A DNA stretch of 64,000 nt from Sequoia sempervirens (taxonomy: Eukaryota; Streptophyta; Pinopsida; Cupressales; Cupressaceae), in the NCBI GenBank assembly GCA_007258455.2, contig VDFB02252616.1:119572552-119636551 (forward strand), given 5' to 3'. The position numbers were made by a program, and so were the translations under genes. Within the stretch, counting starts at the first letter, position 1. The number at the start of each line of letters is the position of its first letter. The notes beneath the pieces are model-generated. The model saw nothing but the letters and a program-made list of their open reading frames with translations. It was not told the DNA's origin and searched no databases. Of this stretch, positions 1-11,939 are shown in pieces.

Positions 1-858
1 AGCCCCTGAATCTGACACCCAAGAATCATCAGCATTATCAAGGGAAAGAATCAAAGCATCCTCATCAGATTTATTACTTACCACATTTTCCTCTTTACTT
101 CCTTCCTTTTTGTTTCCTTTATTTTTCCGAGACTAGCAATCTTTCTTTAAATGACCCGGCTTACCATAGTACCAGCAATCCCTCTTGTCTCTAGATTGGG
201 ACGTTTTGTCCTTTGATTTTCCTCGTGACTTCCCATGATTTTTGGAATTGTTTTCTTTCTCCTTTGTTCTGCCCCTGCTTTCTGCATTCAAAACATTGCC
301 TGTTGTGGATGTTCCACCTGAGATTTTCCTATGAATTTCCTTGCTCAAAATAACACCGACATCATCAAATTTCAATGTATTTGAACCAGAAACAGAATTG
401 CTAATAGCCATTACCAAGCTATTCCAACTTTCAGGCAAATAACACATAATCAAAAGAGCCCTAACTTCTTCATCAAAGTTTAATTTTATAAAATCTAATT
501 GACTTGTGACCGTATTAAACTCATTTAAATGATTAGTAATTGACCCACCTTCTACCATTTTCATATTAAATAAACACTTCATAAGAAATACCTTATTCGA
601 AGTGGAATGCTTTCCATATAACTTCGCTAGGGTTTCCATCAACTCTTGAGTTGTCTTTGTTGTAATATTGAACGCTACCAATTGTGCCAGGCATAAACAA
701 ATACTACCAAGAGCCTTTCTATCCAAAATATCCTAGTCCTCATTAGACATTGTTGGCCGCCATGAATCCTTTTGATAGAGGTAGTCCTCCATCTGCATCT
801 TCCATAATTGATAGTTCTACCCATTAAACTTCTCAACCTTCTTACCCTCGACTGCCAT
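1..858 (-). pseudogene. gag: copia gag and start of protease, broken
   Basis: Translation starts at an ATG at 858 (MAVEGKKVEKFNG), a typical copia gag start followed by a Y-LWK motif. A TAG at codon 42 (735-733) interrupts it, then a 196-codon open stretch carries the UBN2-like helical gag domain (LMETLAKLYG, VRALLIMCYLPESW). This is followed by a basic, Lys/Arg-rich linker and a zinc knuckle CWYYGKPGHLKKDC. A second TAG follows at 135-133. The same frame continues to DDSWVSDSGA at the window edge, which is the aspartic-protease active-site region. Gag would form the capsid and bind RNA; the CCHC knuckle is intact. Both stops look like point mutations in an otherwise continuous frame. Confidence 0.85.
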
Positions 859-910
859 TACTCCCACTCAACTGTGAGACCTTCCTATAGACAATAATCA
901 AAACACAACC

Positions 911-923
911 CACTCTGATACCA
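911..923 (-). other. Primer-binding site (initiator tRNA-Met type)
   Basis: The minus strand reads TGGTATCAGAGTG, which matches the usual plant copia primer-binding site TGGTATCAGAGC(C) with one change. It sits between the LTR end and the gag start. Confidence 0.8.
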
Positions 924-925
924 CT

Positions 926-1202
926 TGTTAGGGTTAGAAAGGAAGATATCTAACAATTAAATGCAAATTGAATTAATAAATAGAGAAACTAAAACACACA
1001 TAGAATAAATTATAACACAGAGAATTTAACGTGGTTCATCCAATCTAGGCTACATCCACCAAACCGTAGCCATCCAATAATTTTATTAGCCAGTGCAAAA
1101 ACCTATTACAATCTTGAAAATAATCATGTTTTTCATCATAATATAACCGCCATCTGAACCCCTTTTTAACAAGCTTAGAAGCTTCCAGATTAGGGTTCTA
1201 CA
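926..1202 (-). repeat. 5' LTR of the left-edge copia element
   Basis: The plus strand starts TGTTAGGGTT at 926 and ends TTCTACA at 1202, so both ends are TG...CA. The right-hand end (position 926) lies two bases from the primer-binding site, as expected for the 3' end of a minus-strand 5' LTR. Inside is AACGTGGTTCATCC, a type of motif common in the R/U5 region of plant copia LTRs. The 926 boundary is well supported; the 1202 boundary rests only on the CA dinucleotide. Confidence 0.6.
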
Positions 1203-4200
1203 AATTTAGTTTTTTTTTCTTTTTTCATTGATTTTTCCTTTTCCAATGATGACACAAAAAAGTAGGATACATGTTGGGGTGTACAGTATAGCATAATTAG
1301 TCACCACATATCAACACCTATGCCCCAGAGGTTCAAGTCTGAAAGTCAATAGATTTCTAGAAATGCACCAAAACCTAATTTTTCTATATGACTCACATAC
1401 ATGCATGAAATTCTGGATATTTTTAGAGAAATTGCATGATAATTTCTAGAAATTAAATATTGTAATTGACTCATTTTTTTAAAATATACATAAAAGCAAT
1501 GCTTTTTGACCTTTTGGAATGAAAATTTTATGCAATTTTGTCACCTTTTCAATGTTTTTCACCAAAATATGCATGCATAAATGATAGAATAATTTTGTAA
1601 TTAATTTTATTAATGAAAATAATTCAGATATAAGCCCTAAATATAGAAAATCAGATCTAAAAAATTTTGGATTTTTTTCCAAATAATTTTTCAATTTTTA
1701 TGATGGAAATCTAATGAAAATTGATAGTTTTTTTAAAATAAATGCAAATTATCCACAAGATTTACAAATAGCCTAGGATTTAAATTAAATTTTCAAATTT
1801 TATGCAATGAAAAATCAGAAGGTTGCATGTTCAATTCACGTTAGGTTCACCAAAAATGTTTTAGAGGAAAAGTGATCCTAGATTTAACTAGGATTAGCTA
1901 CTTTTCACTTAAAAAAATATTTGCAATTTAGATTGGCAAGGGTATGAGATTAACTTGCAACCTAAAAGGTGAGTCAATCAACCTTGGATCTAAAATATTT
2001 GGGGGTTGGAAATTGATTTTTGATGAAATGCAATGATACAACTAAATGACTATGAGAATGCACTGTTTTGATATGAATGTAGAGAAACTAGAATATAACA
2101 GTCAAATTTAAAGACCAAAAATGGATAAAGTAGACATGTGTGCACTTGTGATTCAAATTTGAGCTGATTTTGGGTGGAATAGGGTGCAAGAAAACCCTAG
2201 TATAGGTTTTTGAATATGAAATCTAATTTTATAGTCCCCAGGTCTCCAGTTTATAGCTTCTTCCTTCCAAATCCCATGGTCGGATCTTCATATGTTGCTG
2301 AGGTATTGTAGTTTCCATATATTTTCAATTTGTAGGTCTTGAATGCATGCATGAGTGAATTTTTTTGAAATATTACTACAATCCTCTTTAGATCTATACC
2401 CACACATTGAAAAGCAGAGGAAGGGTTATGCCATATAGGGGATTTCCTTAGTTAGAACCTATGTTGGTGTTTCCACCTTCATAATAAAAAAAATGATAAT
2501 AAAGAGAGCTTATCCATTTGAGAGATAAAGGATAAATGATAATAGAAGTAATGAATTAACAATTTGTTGTAACTCACCACTCAAATCTGATCTCCTTGGA
2601 TTGAAATAATAAACATCACCTTAAGGCTTGATTGCAATTTTTCTTGATTTGACTTGGAAACCTACAAGCATTATTACTTACAAACAAAATGCATGCATAA
2701 ACATGAACAAAATCACATAAAAATTGACATGATGCTTTGATGATGAAATGCTACAATAATTTTGCAAATTCTTCTTTTGACTGCTTTTGAATTATAATAA
2801 TTTCTCTTCCCTTTTCTTGTTAATTAAAATTATGAAAATACTATGTATTTATATCTAATTGATCTAATTTCTCAAAAATTAAATCCTGATAGTCGATAAT
2901 CAAAATTTTAATCTCAAATAATAAATTACTACTGTCAACACTTTGATATTTTGGGCCACATTAAGGGGACTAGGGTGCATGGACGCCCTAGTCCAGAGCC
3001 CTCATTTTTTCCTAGATCTAAAGTGTTGAGACAAAAATATTAGATGTATACTTGGGTCTTGCACATTTTATTTCTTGATAAATGTTACAATAGGCCAAGG
3101 GATGCATAACTTAGGAAATTAGGTGTAGAATTAGGTCCAATCACTTGGGGGGAGCAAAACATAGTGTAAAATTGTTAAGGGTGACAACTTACGATGCTAC
3201 ATGCATATACTTTTTTTATATAAAAAGACAAGATAAAAGCTTTTTTTTTAGTATCTTATTAGCTAAGTAATGTGATTTTACCCCTTCACTATTGCAACAA
3301 TGACATATTTATGATAACACTAGGAGATATGATCATACTAAATTTTAAAATAGTTAGGACAATAATTACATATATTAAGGGAATATTTTTTACCTCTTCA
3401 AAATAAGCCTTAAGTCATTTGGGAAAGGTTGTAATGAGATTCATTAATATTCTATTTGTTTGTAGTAGACAATATTGATAAGATTTTAAAATTGATTACA
3501 TAATATGATATCTATTTGTATAATAATTATGTAGTCTTTTGAATTGTTGTACTAAAAAATTATTGAAAACCTAATTGTATGTTAAAATTATACATGCACT
3601 AGACTTACCATCCATTCATTAGCACTTTGTTGATAAGAACCTTCTTGAAGATTATAAGTAATATAATGAACAATGCCTATGTGATTGTGCCTACCTTTAT
3701 AATATTGTGTGGATATTGTAGGTGGATTGTTTGGTGTAATCCTATAAAGGATTATAAACCAATTATTTTAATGTCTTTGTAATAATGAAGGATTATGTGT
3801 ATACATGTATATTTAGTATTTTGGAGTTATTTGGTTAAAGGAATACATGTTTGTATTGTTCTATGTTGGTTGAATGTATTTGAATAAAAAAAAAATTATA
3901 GGGATATAAATTTCTAGTTTTCATGTTTACATGGAATAGTGCCATATATAGATATTGGGGGGAGAGTTCCCTAATCCTAAAAAAATGGGGGAGAGTTCCA
4001 CTATCTTACATTATACCTTGTCACATGTCATATTATGTTGCATTAGTATACCTTAGGTAGTGGTCCTATTTTTAGGTGCCTATCCACCTTGTCAAGATGT
4101 GTGATATATTAGTACCATTAATATCCTTGACCAAGATATTGTAATATGACATGATGTGAATTATGATTTTTCTATTGTATTATTTTCTCTATTTTTTTCA

Positions 4201-5156
4201 TGTGGTGCTATTGTATAATTCATCAATGAAAAAGGTTCACACCTAATTTTTGACAATGCACTGAAGAGTTGTGTAGGGTCTATAGTTAGTAGAGAAGCAT
4301 GCCCATGACATTCAATAGTATGGTACCAACATTGGTAAACATTGGTAAACATTCATAGACTAAGATGTATGAAAAATACACGAAGTAGGCATAGTAGATA
4401 TGTGTTTAGGGATATCAAATCATCAATAATTTTTTTGAGCAAAGGGACCAAGAATAATTTTTAGACCTACTGTATGTCCTTGAAAAGCATTCCATACTTG
4501 ATATTAATCACTGTCCTATCTATAACTTCTCCATTAATAACAATCACATGTTGAAAACATATGTACATAGCATAATCAAGGATGCGATATTTAAGTCTAT
4601 TATACAACCAACATGGTTGGAACTAGTAGAATCATTATTAATAAAATGAGTCACTACTTTGAGTAACATCTTCAAATTAAAGATATTAATAGACTTAAGT
4701 TCTCATTTGGATCAAGAGATTTCCCTTAAGACAACTTCATATGTACTCTCATCAACATCACATGGATTCATTGTATTTTAAAAGATCAATGTATTTGTAG
4801 ACTTTGGAACAATGAACTAGGATTATAAAATTAAGGCTCTTTATGATATCATATTCAGAGAATCAACAATCTATATTTATATTCATTAAAGAGATGATCC
4901 AACATAGACCTAGTCTCCTCAAAAGTTATTAGGCCAATTCTTTATTTCAACTTTCTCCTCCATATTTATTTTTTAATCTAAATTTCAAAGACATGAAAGA
5001 AACCAATACTCCTCCTCCCAAAAATCGAAACAAAAAATCTAAAAAACATAACATCTTAACTTAGATATTATTCTTATTTAAAATAAAATAAATATCCTCC
5101 AATCATTAAATATCATAAACAACATATATTATTTTAATATAATTGTAGACATACTT
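1203..5156. other. No gene identified; AT-rich intergenic sequence
   Basis: I see no convincing protein similarity, LTR pair or RNA gene here. The stretch is AT-rich with short homopolymer runs. It contains one clear hairpin (2967-2994, listed separately) and a small tandem duplication of CATTGGTAAA near 4331-4352. It is probably very old repeat sequence. Confidence 0.6.
2967..2994. repeat. Hairpin, 9-bp perfect stem
   Basis: GGACTAGGG at 2967-2975 and CCCTAGTCC at 2986-2994 are perfect inverted repeats around a 10-base loop. The sequence is more GC-rich than its surroundings. It has no adjacent ORF and is not followed by a terminator-like T tract. It may be part of a decayed LTR. Confidence 0.6.
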
Positions 5157-5820
5157 TTGCTAGTAGACAGCATTCTATACAGAGAAATTTATATATTAGT
5201 CCAACATCCTTTGCATTCCAAGCTTCACTTACAGCCTTTTTATAAAGGGACTGGTATTCCAACGCAAAAGCTTGGATCTCTTTACAGAAAGGAGGTTATT
5301 GAGTGTTCCAACGCAAAAGCTTCAATCTTTTTAAAATGTACTATATGTTTTTTTATTATGTTGGATTAAAGCTAGTAAGAGATTACAGATGCACAGTCAC
5401 AGACGTGCAAGCACAGTTCAACAGACAATTACTGCAAGCACGGTCATACAGACAATCACTGTTGAATCATAATCTTATCTACGTTTTGGCAGTACCATTG
5501 CTGTCCTCCTCTGCTTCCACTTCATCATCTCTAACCATATAGCTGCCCTGTGTATTCAATTTATGAAGGGAGATGGGTGGTAAACTTTCAGTACCTGGCA
5601 GATCTACAGCTGTTCTAATTATGGGTTTGACATGGGAACAGTGCGACATTCGTATCAATCCTATTTTGTTGAGAGTTATCCATTCTGTCAAAGTCATCTG
5701 AAGCACAATTCTGACACCATCTCTTATGGTGTTGATGTCTCGCAATCAACAAGAGCTGATTCTTGTTGGACTCATTTAAAATCATTCAACCTCATCAGAA
5801 GACCAAAGACCCATTGATCT
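5157..5820. other. Less AT-rich island with overlapping short ORFs; function unknown
   Basis: This island has more even base composition than the flanks and short ORFs on both strands. The best is on the minus strand, 5745-5479, 88 residues, starting at a non-ATG codon and ending at a TAG. Its C-terminus is acidic (EVEAEEDSNG) and the middle reads VDLPGTESLPPISLHKLN, which looks more protein-like than the neighbouring ORFs. I do not recognise a family. A 17-base direct repeat TTCCAACGCAAAAGCTT occurs at 5257-5273 and 5306-5322. It could be an exon remnant or old transposon sequence; the function is unknown. Confidence 0.25.
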
Positions 5821-7933
5821 GTTCAAACTTTTAAATCATATTCTATGATCCTTCTTCATAGTGGGAAAAAAACAATTTTAAATTATATTTTATAATTAGT
5901 CGACAGGCTACATATAGTGTGAGATTTGAGCCTAAAACAAGTCTCTAGCCTTCAAACCACGTTGAGTCATCGGAAAATAAGTTTTAGTTGCTGTTTAATG
6001 GTAAACCAGCTGCCATTTAATAGTAAAATCTTCCAAAATCTCACTTATCACGTAAAAGCCAGATAAATATTGAACATTCTTTAGATGCAAGTGCTAGTTT
6101 TTAAATTTATTACACTTTATAATATAATTCACTATATGTTTATATGATTGTCTATATAATTGTTGAAATTTTTAATATAATTTAAGATATTTAGTTTTGT
6201 AAATAACTTTTTAAAATAATCATTGTTCTTTCTTTTATGATTCTATTTTTTTTTTTTATATATATATATATATTCATTAAGTTATAATTACAAAGATAAT
6301 CAAAGACTAATATACAATTTATAATATAATGCAATTAAATTTTTATTACTTGTAAATTAAAAATAATAATTCTATTTTTACAAGTGTGTACATGCTAAAA
6401 TATTTATTTTTCATTGTAAATAAATATTTTATCTAATGGAATTTTAATTTAGTTGATTCTTAGAATGTTTGACTTTGTATTGGAATAGGTTCAACTCTTT
6501 CACAAAATACCTTTTTTCTTTTTATCATATATATTTTTCTCTAGTGCAAATGTTACTCCTATGAACCATTTACTTTTTGGTTAGGTATATCATTTCTTAA
6601 TATTTATTTTTTGATGTAGGATAGATAAATATTTGTTTATTTAATTATTTTGTCTCTATTAAATATATAGAAAATTCAATTAGATATAAAGACATTTTTG
6701 AAAACAAATATTCTTTAATAAATCTATTAAGAAAAGAAACAAACTAAAGTGAAAATATTTTAATATGTATGATTAATAGGACTTGATAAAATATTAAAAT
6801 ATTTATTTAAAATTTTTTACTTTTTATTGATTTTGATAAATTGAACAATTTGTTGCTAGTTTCTATTTTTCTTAAATATCAATTGAAAGATAGTTACATG
6901 AAATTTTCATATGATAGACAACGAGCCACTATCAAATTTAAAATTTGTCCTCGAATAAATAATACATAATCCAAAAACAAATGCATTTAGATTTAGTTAA
7001 GAAAAAGTAGTACCAAAACCAAATCAATAGTTTAGTGAATTATATTTCTTAAAATGGAAGTTATAAAAAATTGTAGCAAGGTCATTTGAAAAAAAAAAGA
7101 AGCAAGAAAAAATTATATATACGTATGGAATTTGGCACACATGACTTCTTGAAGTTAGGTTATATCAAGCTACAAGGTTGTGGTTTTGTTTAAATAACTT
7201 TGTGGTAAAAGGAGTTTGAAAGAAAGTTAATGATAAACTATTTGATATACTTTGTATTTAGAAGTAAACTAAATAAACTTGAAATTAAACTATCTAACGA
7301 ACTGACGTAAAGATACTAACAAATACTAGATTGCAAAAAGGATTAGAAAAATTTAAATTATATGTAAACCATTTAAACCAATTTAGAGCATTTAAGAGAA
7401 TGATAAAAAGGGAAAAACAACAATCACATAATACAAATCATATTTGTTTATTGATGCCCAATATGGTGTATTAGAACAAGGTCATTGATTTGAGATGATT
7501 TTGTAAGTTGATTTATCTATGAACAATAGGTATAAAATTATGTTTATGAAAGAAATGACTAAAAAATAATGATTTAATGAGATGTGTAGCACTTTGCAAG
7601 GAGTGAGAAAAAGACTATGTGAGGGTCTCTCCTAAACACCTAATAAATGGTTTGAGGATTATATGTGGATGAAAGTAATCAAGTGATGTTCATATTGGAA
7701 GGAGTGTAAGGATTAATCTCAATCAAGTGACCTCAACCCCATCCTTTGATATCTAGATTGAGAAGAAAACGAGAAATATAATAAAGTAATAAAATAAGAA
7801 AATTTACTAGAATTAATTTGCAAGAAGTTTTTTAGATTGTAAAACATAAATTTTGGAATGAAAGATTATCAAAAGAAGGTTGTTCATTGTTTTTAAAAGA
7901 CTAAATTGCAATATTGTTAAGATATTGTAAGTG
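5821..7933. other. No gene identified; very AT-rich
   Basis: There are no supported coding regions. A T run followed by a short (TA)n microsatellite lies at about 6246-6274. The rest is AT-rich sequence without recognisable repeats. Confidence 0.6.
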
Positions 7934-8280
7934 ATGATTCAATTATAGTCACTTGGGAAGTATTGAAGCTAGAAATGTTTCAAATGAATTTATATCCCAT
8001 TGGCTACAAGTATAATCAAAGGATTAACTAGATAGTCTAAAACAAGAAAGTGGGAAAAGTGTCTAGGATTACATTGTAAAGTTTCAAATGCAATCCATGT
8101 TAGTTGGAATGGACTTGGAAGAAGAGGATATGTTAATCAAGTACATTGGAGGGCTTCACTCTCATATTAGAAGAAGAGTAGTTACCACCAACCCATAAGA
8201 TCTAGATGAAATGTGTATCCTAACATTGTATGTTGAAAGTGAAGAAAAGATACCACCCTCCAAGGAGGAGGAAATTTGGG
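7934..8280 (+). pseudogene. gag: Ty3/gypsy-type gag fragment (Retrotrans_gag-like)
   Basis: Translation gives TWEVLKLEMFQMNLYPIGY, which fits the retrotransposon gag pattern of a Trp, a helix, then F-P-x-x-Y. After two nonsense codons and one frameshift the next part reads DYIVKFQMQSMLVGMDLEEE and LIKYIGGLHSHIRRRVV, matching the 'V-x-Y-x-x-x-F ... F-x-x-GL-x-x-x-I' end of the same domain. It then enters a Glu/Lys-rich segment. No LTR, zinc knuckle or pol is visible nearby, so this is an isolated, old fragment. The assignment rests on the spacing of conserved positions, not on a database search. Confidence 0.6.
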
Positions 8281-9077
8281 GATGTTTTTGTGGGACTAAA
8301 ATACTTTCTAATAAGGTAGGTGTGATCCATATGGGTCATGAAATATGAAAAGTGCTCAACAAAAATAAATACTTTGATTAAAAATAGTATATTGAATCTA
8401 TAAATTTTAATTTAGAAGACATAAAGATGTGGCTTTTTAGTTTTAGTGAACTTTCCATTTTTCACAAGTAGTAAAAGTATAATTACTACAATGAATTCAT
8501 CATTTACCATAGAGAAATCATATAAACCATAATGAATGAGCATTCATATCATCATTTACCATAGAGAAATCATATAAACCACAATGAATGAACATCCACC
8601 TCTCTATTGGATTCTTTGTCATTATTGACATAGGTTGAGAATTCAAAATGAACATGAAATTTTTGTTCTAGATTTAGAAAGATTTCTCCTTGGGCCTACA
8701 AAAAGAATTCCAAAGGTATAAATATAATTTGGCAGTATGTTTTGTATATATATGACATTATAAAAAAAATGTATTGTATAAAGGAAGTAAGATTCAAATT
8801 TTCATCATGTTTTGAAAGGGTCAAGACAATCAAAATTTTCATTAAATGAGAAAAAATAATCTTTTATCCACACAACCTATTATACATGATAAATTGCTAC
8901 ATTTATCATAAGTAGCATGTCATTTTACACTAACATATGGCCATTTTTCCCCCTTTGGAGGGTTTCTAGGATAAAATATTAAATTCTTGTCTAGAATTGT
9001 TTATTGTAACATATTTTGTTTTTTATTTGATCAAAAATTTCTTCTCTCTAACACTACCATTTAAACTCGTTACAGTG
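8281..9077. other. No gene identified apart from the 52-bp duplication
   Basis: This is AT-rich flank of the copia element that starts at 9083. It contains the tandem duplication at 8497-8600 and no supported ORF. Confidence 0.6.
8497..8600. repeat. Tandem duplication, two 52-bp units
   Basis: Units 8497-8548 and 8549-8600 both start TCATCATTTACCATAGAGAA and stay nearly identical, with a handful of substitutions. They abut directly, so this is a local tandem duplication. Confidence 0.85.
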
Positions 9078-9082
9078 AAAAC

Positions 9083-9417
9083 TGAAAAGTTTCTTTATGC
9101 ATCTAGTTATCTTTTATATAGTTCCTACATCGAGTAGTCCTATTCATGCTAGCTTAAGTTCACTTAGTGGTTTATTTGTATCACCTCATAGAAACTTGAC
9201 AAATAACTTCACACTTGTCCCATGTTCTACATGTGTCACATCACTTGGAGGGTTGTTCAATCTTTTTGTTTCACCTTCCTATCTACTCCTTGTCCTATAT
9301 AAACAAGGAGTGATCATTGCATTCTATACATTCTATAATAGTTATTTGGATTTTGCATTGTGCTTGATTCATTTCATGGTAGTTTGAATATTGTATTCAT
9401 CATTTGCTACTCCAACA
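9083..9417 (+). repeat. 5' LTR of copia element
   Basis: It starts TGAAAAGTTTC and ends CTCCAACA. It aligns throughout with 15209-15545, sharing segments such as CATGCTAGCTTAAGTTCACT and ATTTCATGGTAGTTTGAATA. CCTATATAAACAAGGAG near 9293 is a plausible TATA region; the second LTR has CCTATAAAAATAATAAG at the same place. Confidence 0.88.
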
Positions 9418-9429
9418 TGGTATCAAAGC
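9418..9429 (+). other. Primer-binding site (initiator tRNA-Met type)
   Basis: TGGTATCAAAGC directly follows the LTR's terminal CA and differs by one base from TGGTATCAGAGC. Confidence 0.85.
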
Positions 9430-11100
9430 ATTAAATTGTAAGTTCCTTCTCAATTTTTGAATCAAGCTTTTCATCTCTATCAACAAAGTGTCAAGCCAAA
9501 CAGACACCGCTATTGCATCTAGAAGGCTCACAAAATGAAAAAAGGTTTTGTTTCGCTAATTTTGATAATTTTCAAAATTTCCAATCTTTTTGGCCTTTAT
9601 GCCGATTTTACAAAATTTGTAAAAGATAAAAAAAAAATAGTAGAGGACCAATTTGCTCTTTTCCCATCCGCTAGGTATTTTGGGTAGATATTTGCAATCT
9701 TGTAGATATTTTTATTTATTTGTTTATTTTTTGGCCTATTTGACCTATTTATAAGATTATTTCTCTATTATTTTGTAGCTATCCAAGGTGTCTCAAGAGG
9801 CATCAATTGAGTTTTGTCAAATTCGCTTACTTTCTGGCACACCATTGCTAATTGGTGAATCAACTCTGTTCTCTTTTTTATCACAACACCCTCTAATTAT
9901 TGTTGGGGGAATTCACCAACAACAAATCCTACACAAGAAAAATCATCATTAAGGCATCAACATTATTGTCTCCCCTACAATAGTATTTACACATATCACA
10001 TGGTGTATATTATCAAGAGTTGATACCTATGAAGTCAAGCTATTTACATTGGCACTGAAGGAATCACAACATATTATGTGTCAACCAACATATCTACCAA
10101 CTTGGTATCTCCATAGAAACTCCTCACACGTCTCTTGTCATCTCAATGTGACCTATCTCTAACAATTTGTGAGCCTCCATAGTCTCACGTACCCTATAGC
10201 CTACAAATCAAACTCTCCTTAGTGTGGATACATCGATCAAGAAGAATTAACCAAGTGGCTTATGATCAACACTCTAGGCCCCCTACAATAAATCTACAAC
10301 TATTAACATATCTTTTGACCATGCCACACCATCTACACTTTTTTTTTGTTAACAATAGGAATATCCCCATGACCCCACCCAACAACCCGTATCTAACATC
10401 ACCTACACTTGGCAACATTTAGTGGAAAAATAGGAACAAGCAAGCATCAATTTCATTGTTATGTATCATTTAAGGTTCCACATTACTCCTTGCAACAAAT
10501 TGCATTTAACAATGACTCCCATGAAGCTCTTGAATCATTTATGTAATAGTTGGCTCTTTTTATGTGACATTTATTGTGATTGTAAATGGGTGGGATCATT
10601 TTTTTATCAAAGCTTGCAAAGGAGGGTTTTTTTTTTTTTTTACATAACTTGTAAATGGGGAGGTGATTTTTTGGGTATAAATAGTCGCCGGAAAAATCTT
10701 TTCGAACCTAAAATTTCAACGTCAAGACATTTCCAAAATTATAAATTTTTAATCTATTTTTAACCTCTAAAACTCAATGTAATTTGTGCAATTTTCAATG
10801 GGGCATAATTTTCACCCCATTTGTCAAAAATTGACAAACATTTTTTTGAAATTCATCAAAATTTTGCAAGGATTCTATATTTCTAGTTAAAATCAAGTTT
10901 TGGAAATCCCATGTTTCTATATTTTTAAAAATCTTCATGATTACAAGTGATTTGGCTTCCAAAATTTACAAAAAATTATAAATCTTGTTAAGATGCATCT
11001 ATTTTTTAGAGGGGGAGGGGTGTAGGGTATACATTTAGATATAATGCAATTTTGAGGGTTTTGGTAAGGAACAATTCAAGTGCCTTGTTGTGTGTGCATC
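9430..11100 (+). other. Unusually long leader between primer-binding site and gag
   Basis: About 1.67 kb separates the primer-binding site from the first gag codon, far more than usual for copia. I see no coding similarity. A stretch at about 9880-10430 is richer in C and shows a 66-codon open frame with no recognisable features. It may hold an unrecognised old insertion. Runs of T (10630-10641) and A occur. Confidence 0.5.
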
Positions 11101-11900
11101 ATGGATCCTTAAATCAGCTTATTAACTCCACATAATTTCCACACTTGGAAAGTCAAAGTACAACAACTACTTCAATCTAAGGGATTATCTAATGGTATTG
11201 AGCAACAAATATAATTTACTAGAGAGTTTTAGTAGTTTACTTATCGAAACAAGTTAGATGAAGCAATGTGAATAATAGGTTTTCTTGTTTCCAATAAATT
11301 TTAATTTCATATTTCTATTTGTACAACTCCTAAGCAAATTTTGGACAAATTTGATGATCTCTTTAGTAAAGATCTCTTCTATTAAAGATTTATTGGTTCA
11401 ATTTAAGTATTTTCTTTCTAGACTTTAGGTTTGTGGTAAAACAAAAATAGACAAAGAGTGTGTCTTCTTGAAATATTGTTAAAGATAAGAGGTCCTTATC
11501 AGGGATTTTCTTCATCCTTTCACTCTACCATAGATTCTCTTGGAACAACACAAATAATATGTTCTTTTGAATAATTTTATGATAGAATCATGAGAAAAAT
11601 CTAAATAAATCTTTGTGGATGTTATCACCTCTTCAAAAAGTCATGTTCTAGTTGTCCAATCATCTAAGGGAAAAGAAAAGAATCCATTCTAATAAAAATA
11701 AGGCAAAATTAACTTCAAGAAATGAGCAATCATCTAAATAGAAGAATATAGTCAACACACAAGCCACATCCTCTACAAAATTAGGATAGAAGACTTACAA
11801 GTATAAGAAGAAACTTCATTGTAATTTTTGTGGATAACACAATCATGATAGAAATTTTTTCCATAAGAGAATTGCAACTATGGAAGAGGACATACAGAGA
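11101..11900 (+). pseudogene. gag: copia gag, heavily decayed
   Basis: An ATG at 11101 begins MDP, followed by a stop, then TPHNFHTWKVKVQQLLQSKG, the classic copia gag N-terminus (N-x-x-x-W-K...LLQSKGLW). Further pieces follow: NKLDEA, LVSNKF and a TPKQILDKFDDLFSK helix. Near 11818-11870 a zinc knuckle reads CNFCG-x-H-N-HDRNFF, in which the last Cys has become Phe and a stop lies inside. Several other nonsense codons and frameshifts are present. It cannot make a working capsid protein. Confidence 0.75.
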
Positions 11901-11939
11901 CACAAAATTGATCTTCCCAAACCTACTAAGGGACATGCC

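Larger units (their letters stand above)
1..1202 (-). mobile_element. Ty1/copia LTR retrotransposon, 5' part, truncated by window edge
   Basis: Read on the minus strand the parts are in copia order: an LTR with TG...CA ends, a two-base gap, a primer-binding site matching initiator tRNA-Met, an untranslated leader of about 50 bases, a gag with a CCHC knuckle, then the first residues of the aspartic protease at the window edge. The rest of pol and the second LTR lie to the left of base 1, so a target-site duplication cannot be tested. The gag has two in-frame TAG codons, so this copy is not functional. Confidence 0.85.

Noticed and set aside
8497..8600. CRISPR-like repeat
   Set aside because: Only two directly abutting units with no spacers; it is a tandem duplication in a eukaryotic repeat-rich region.
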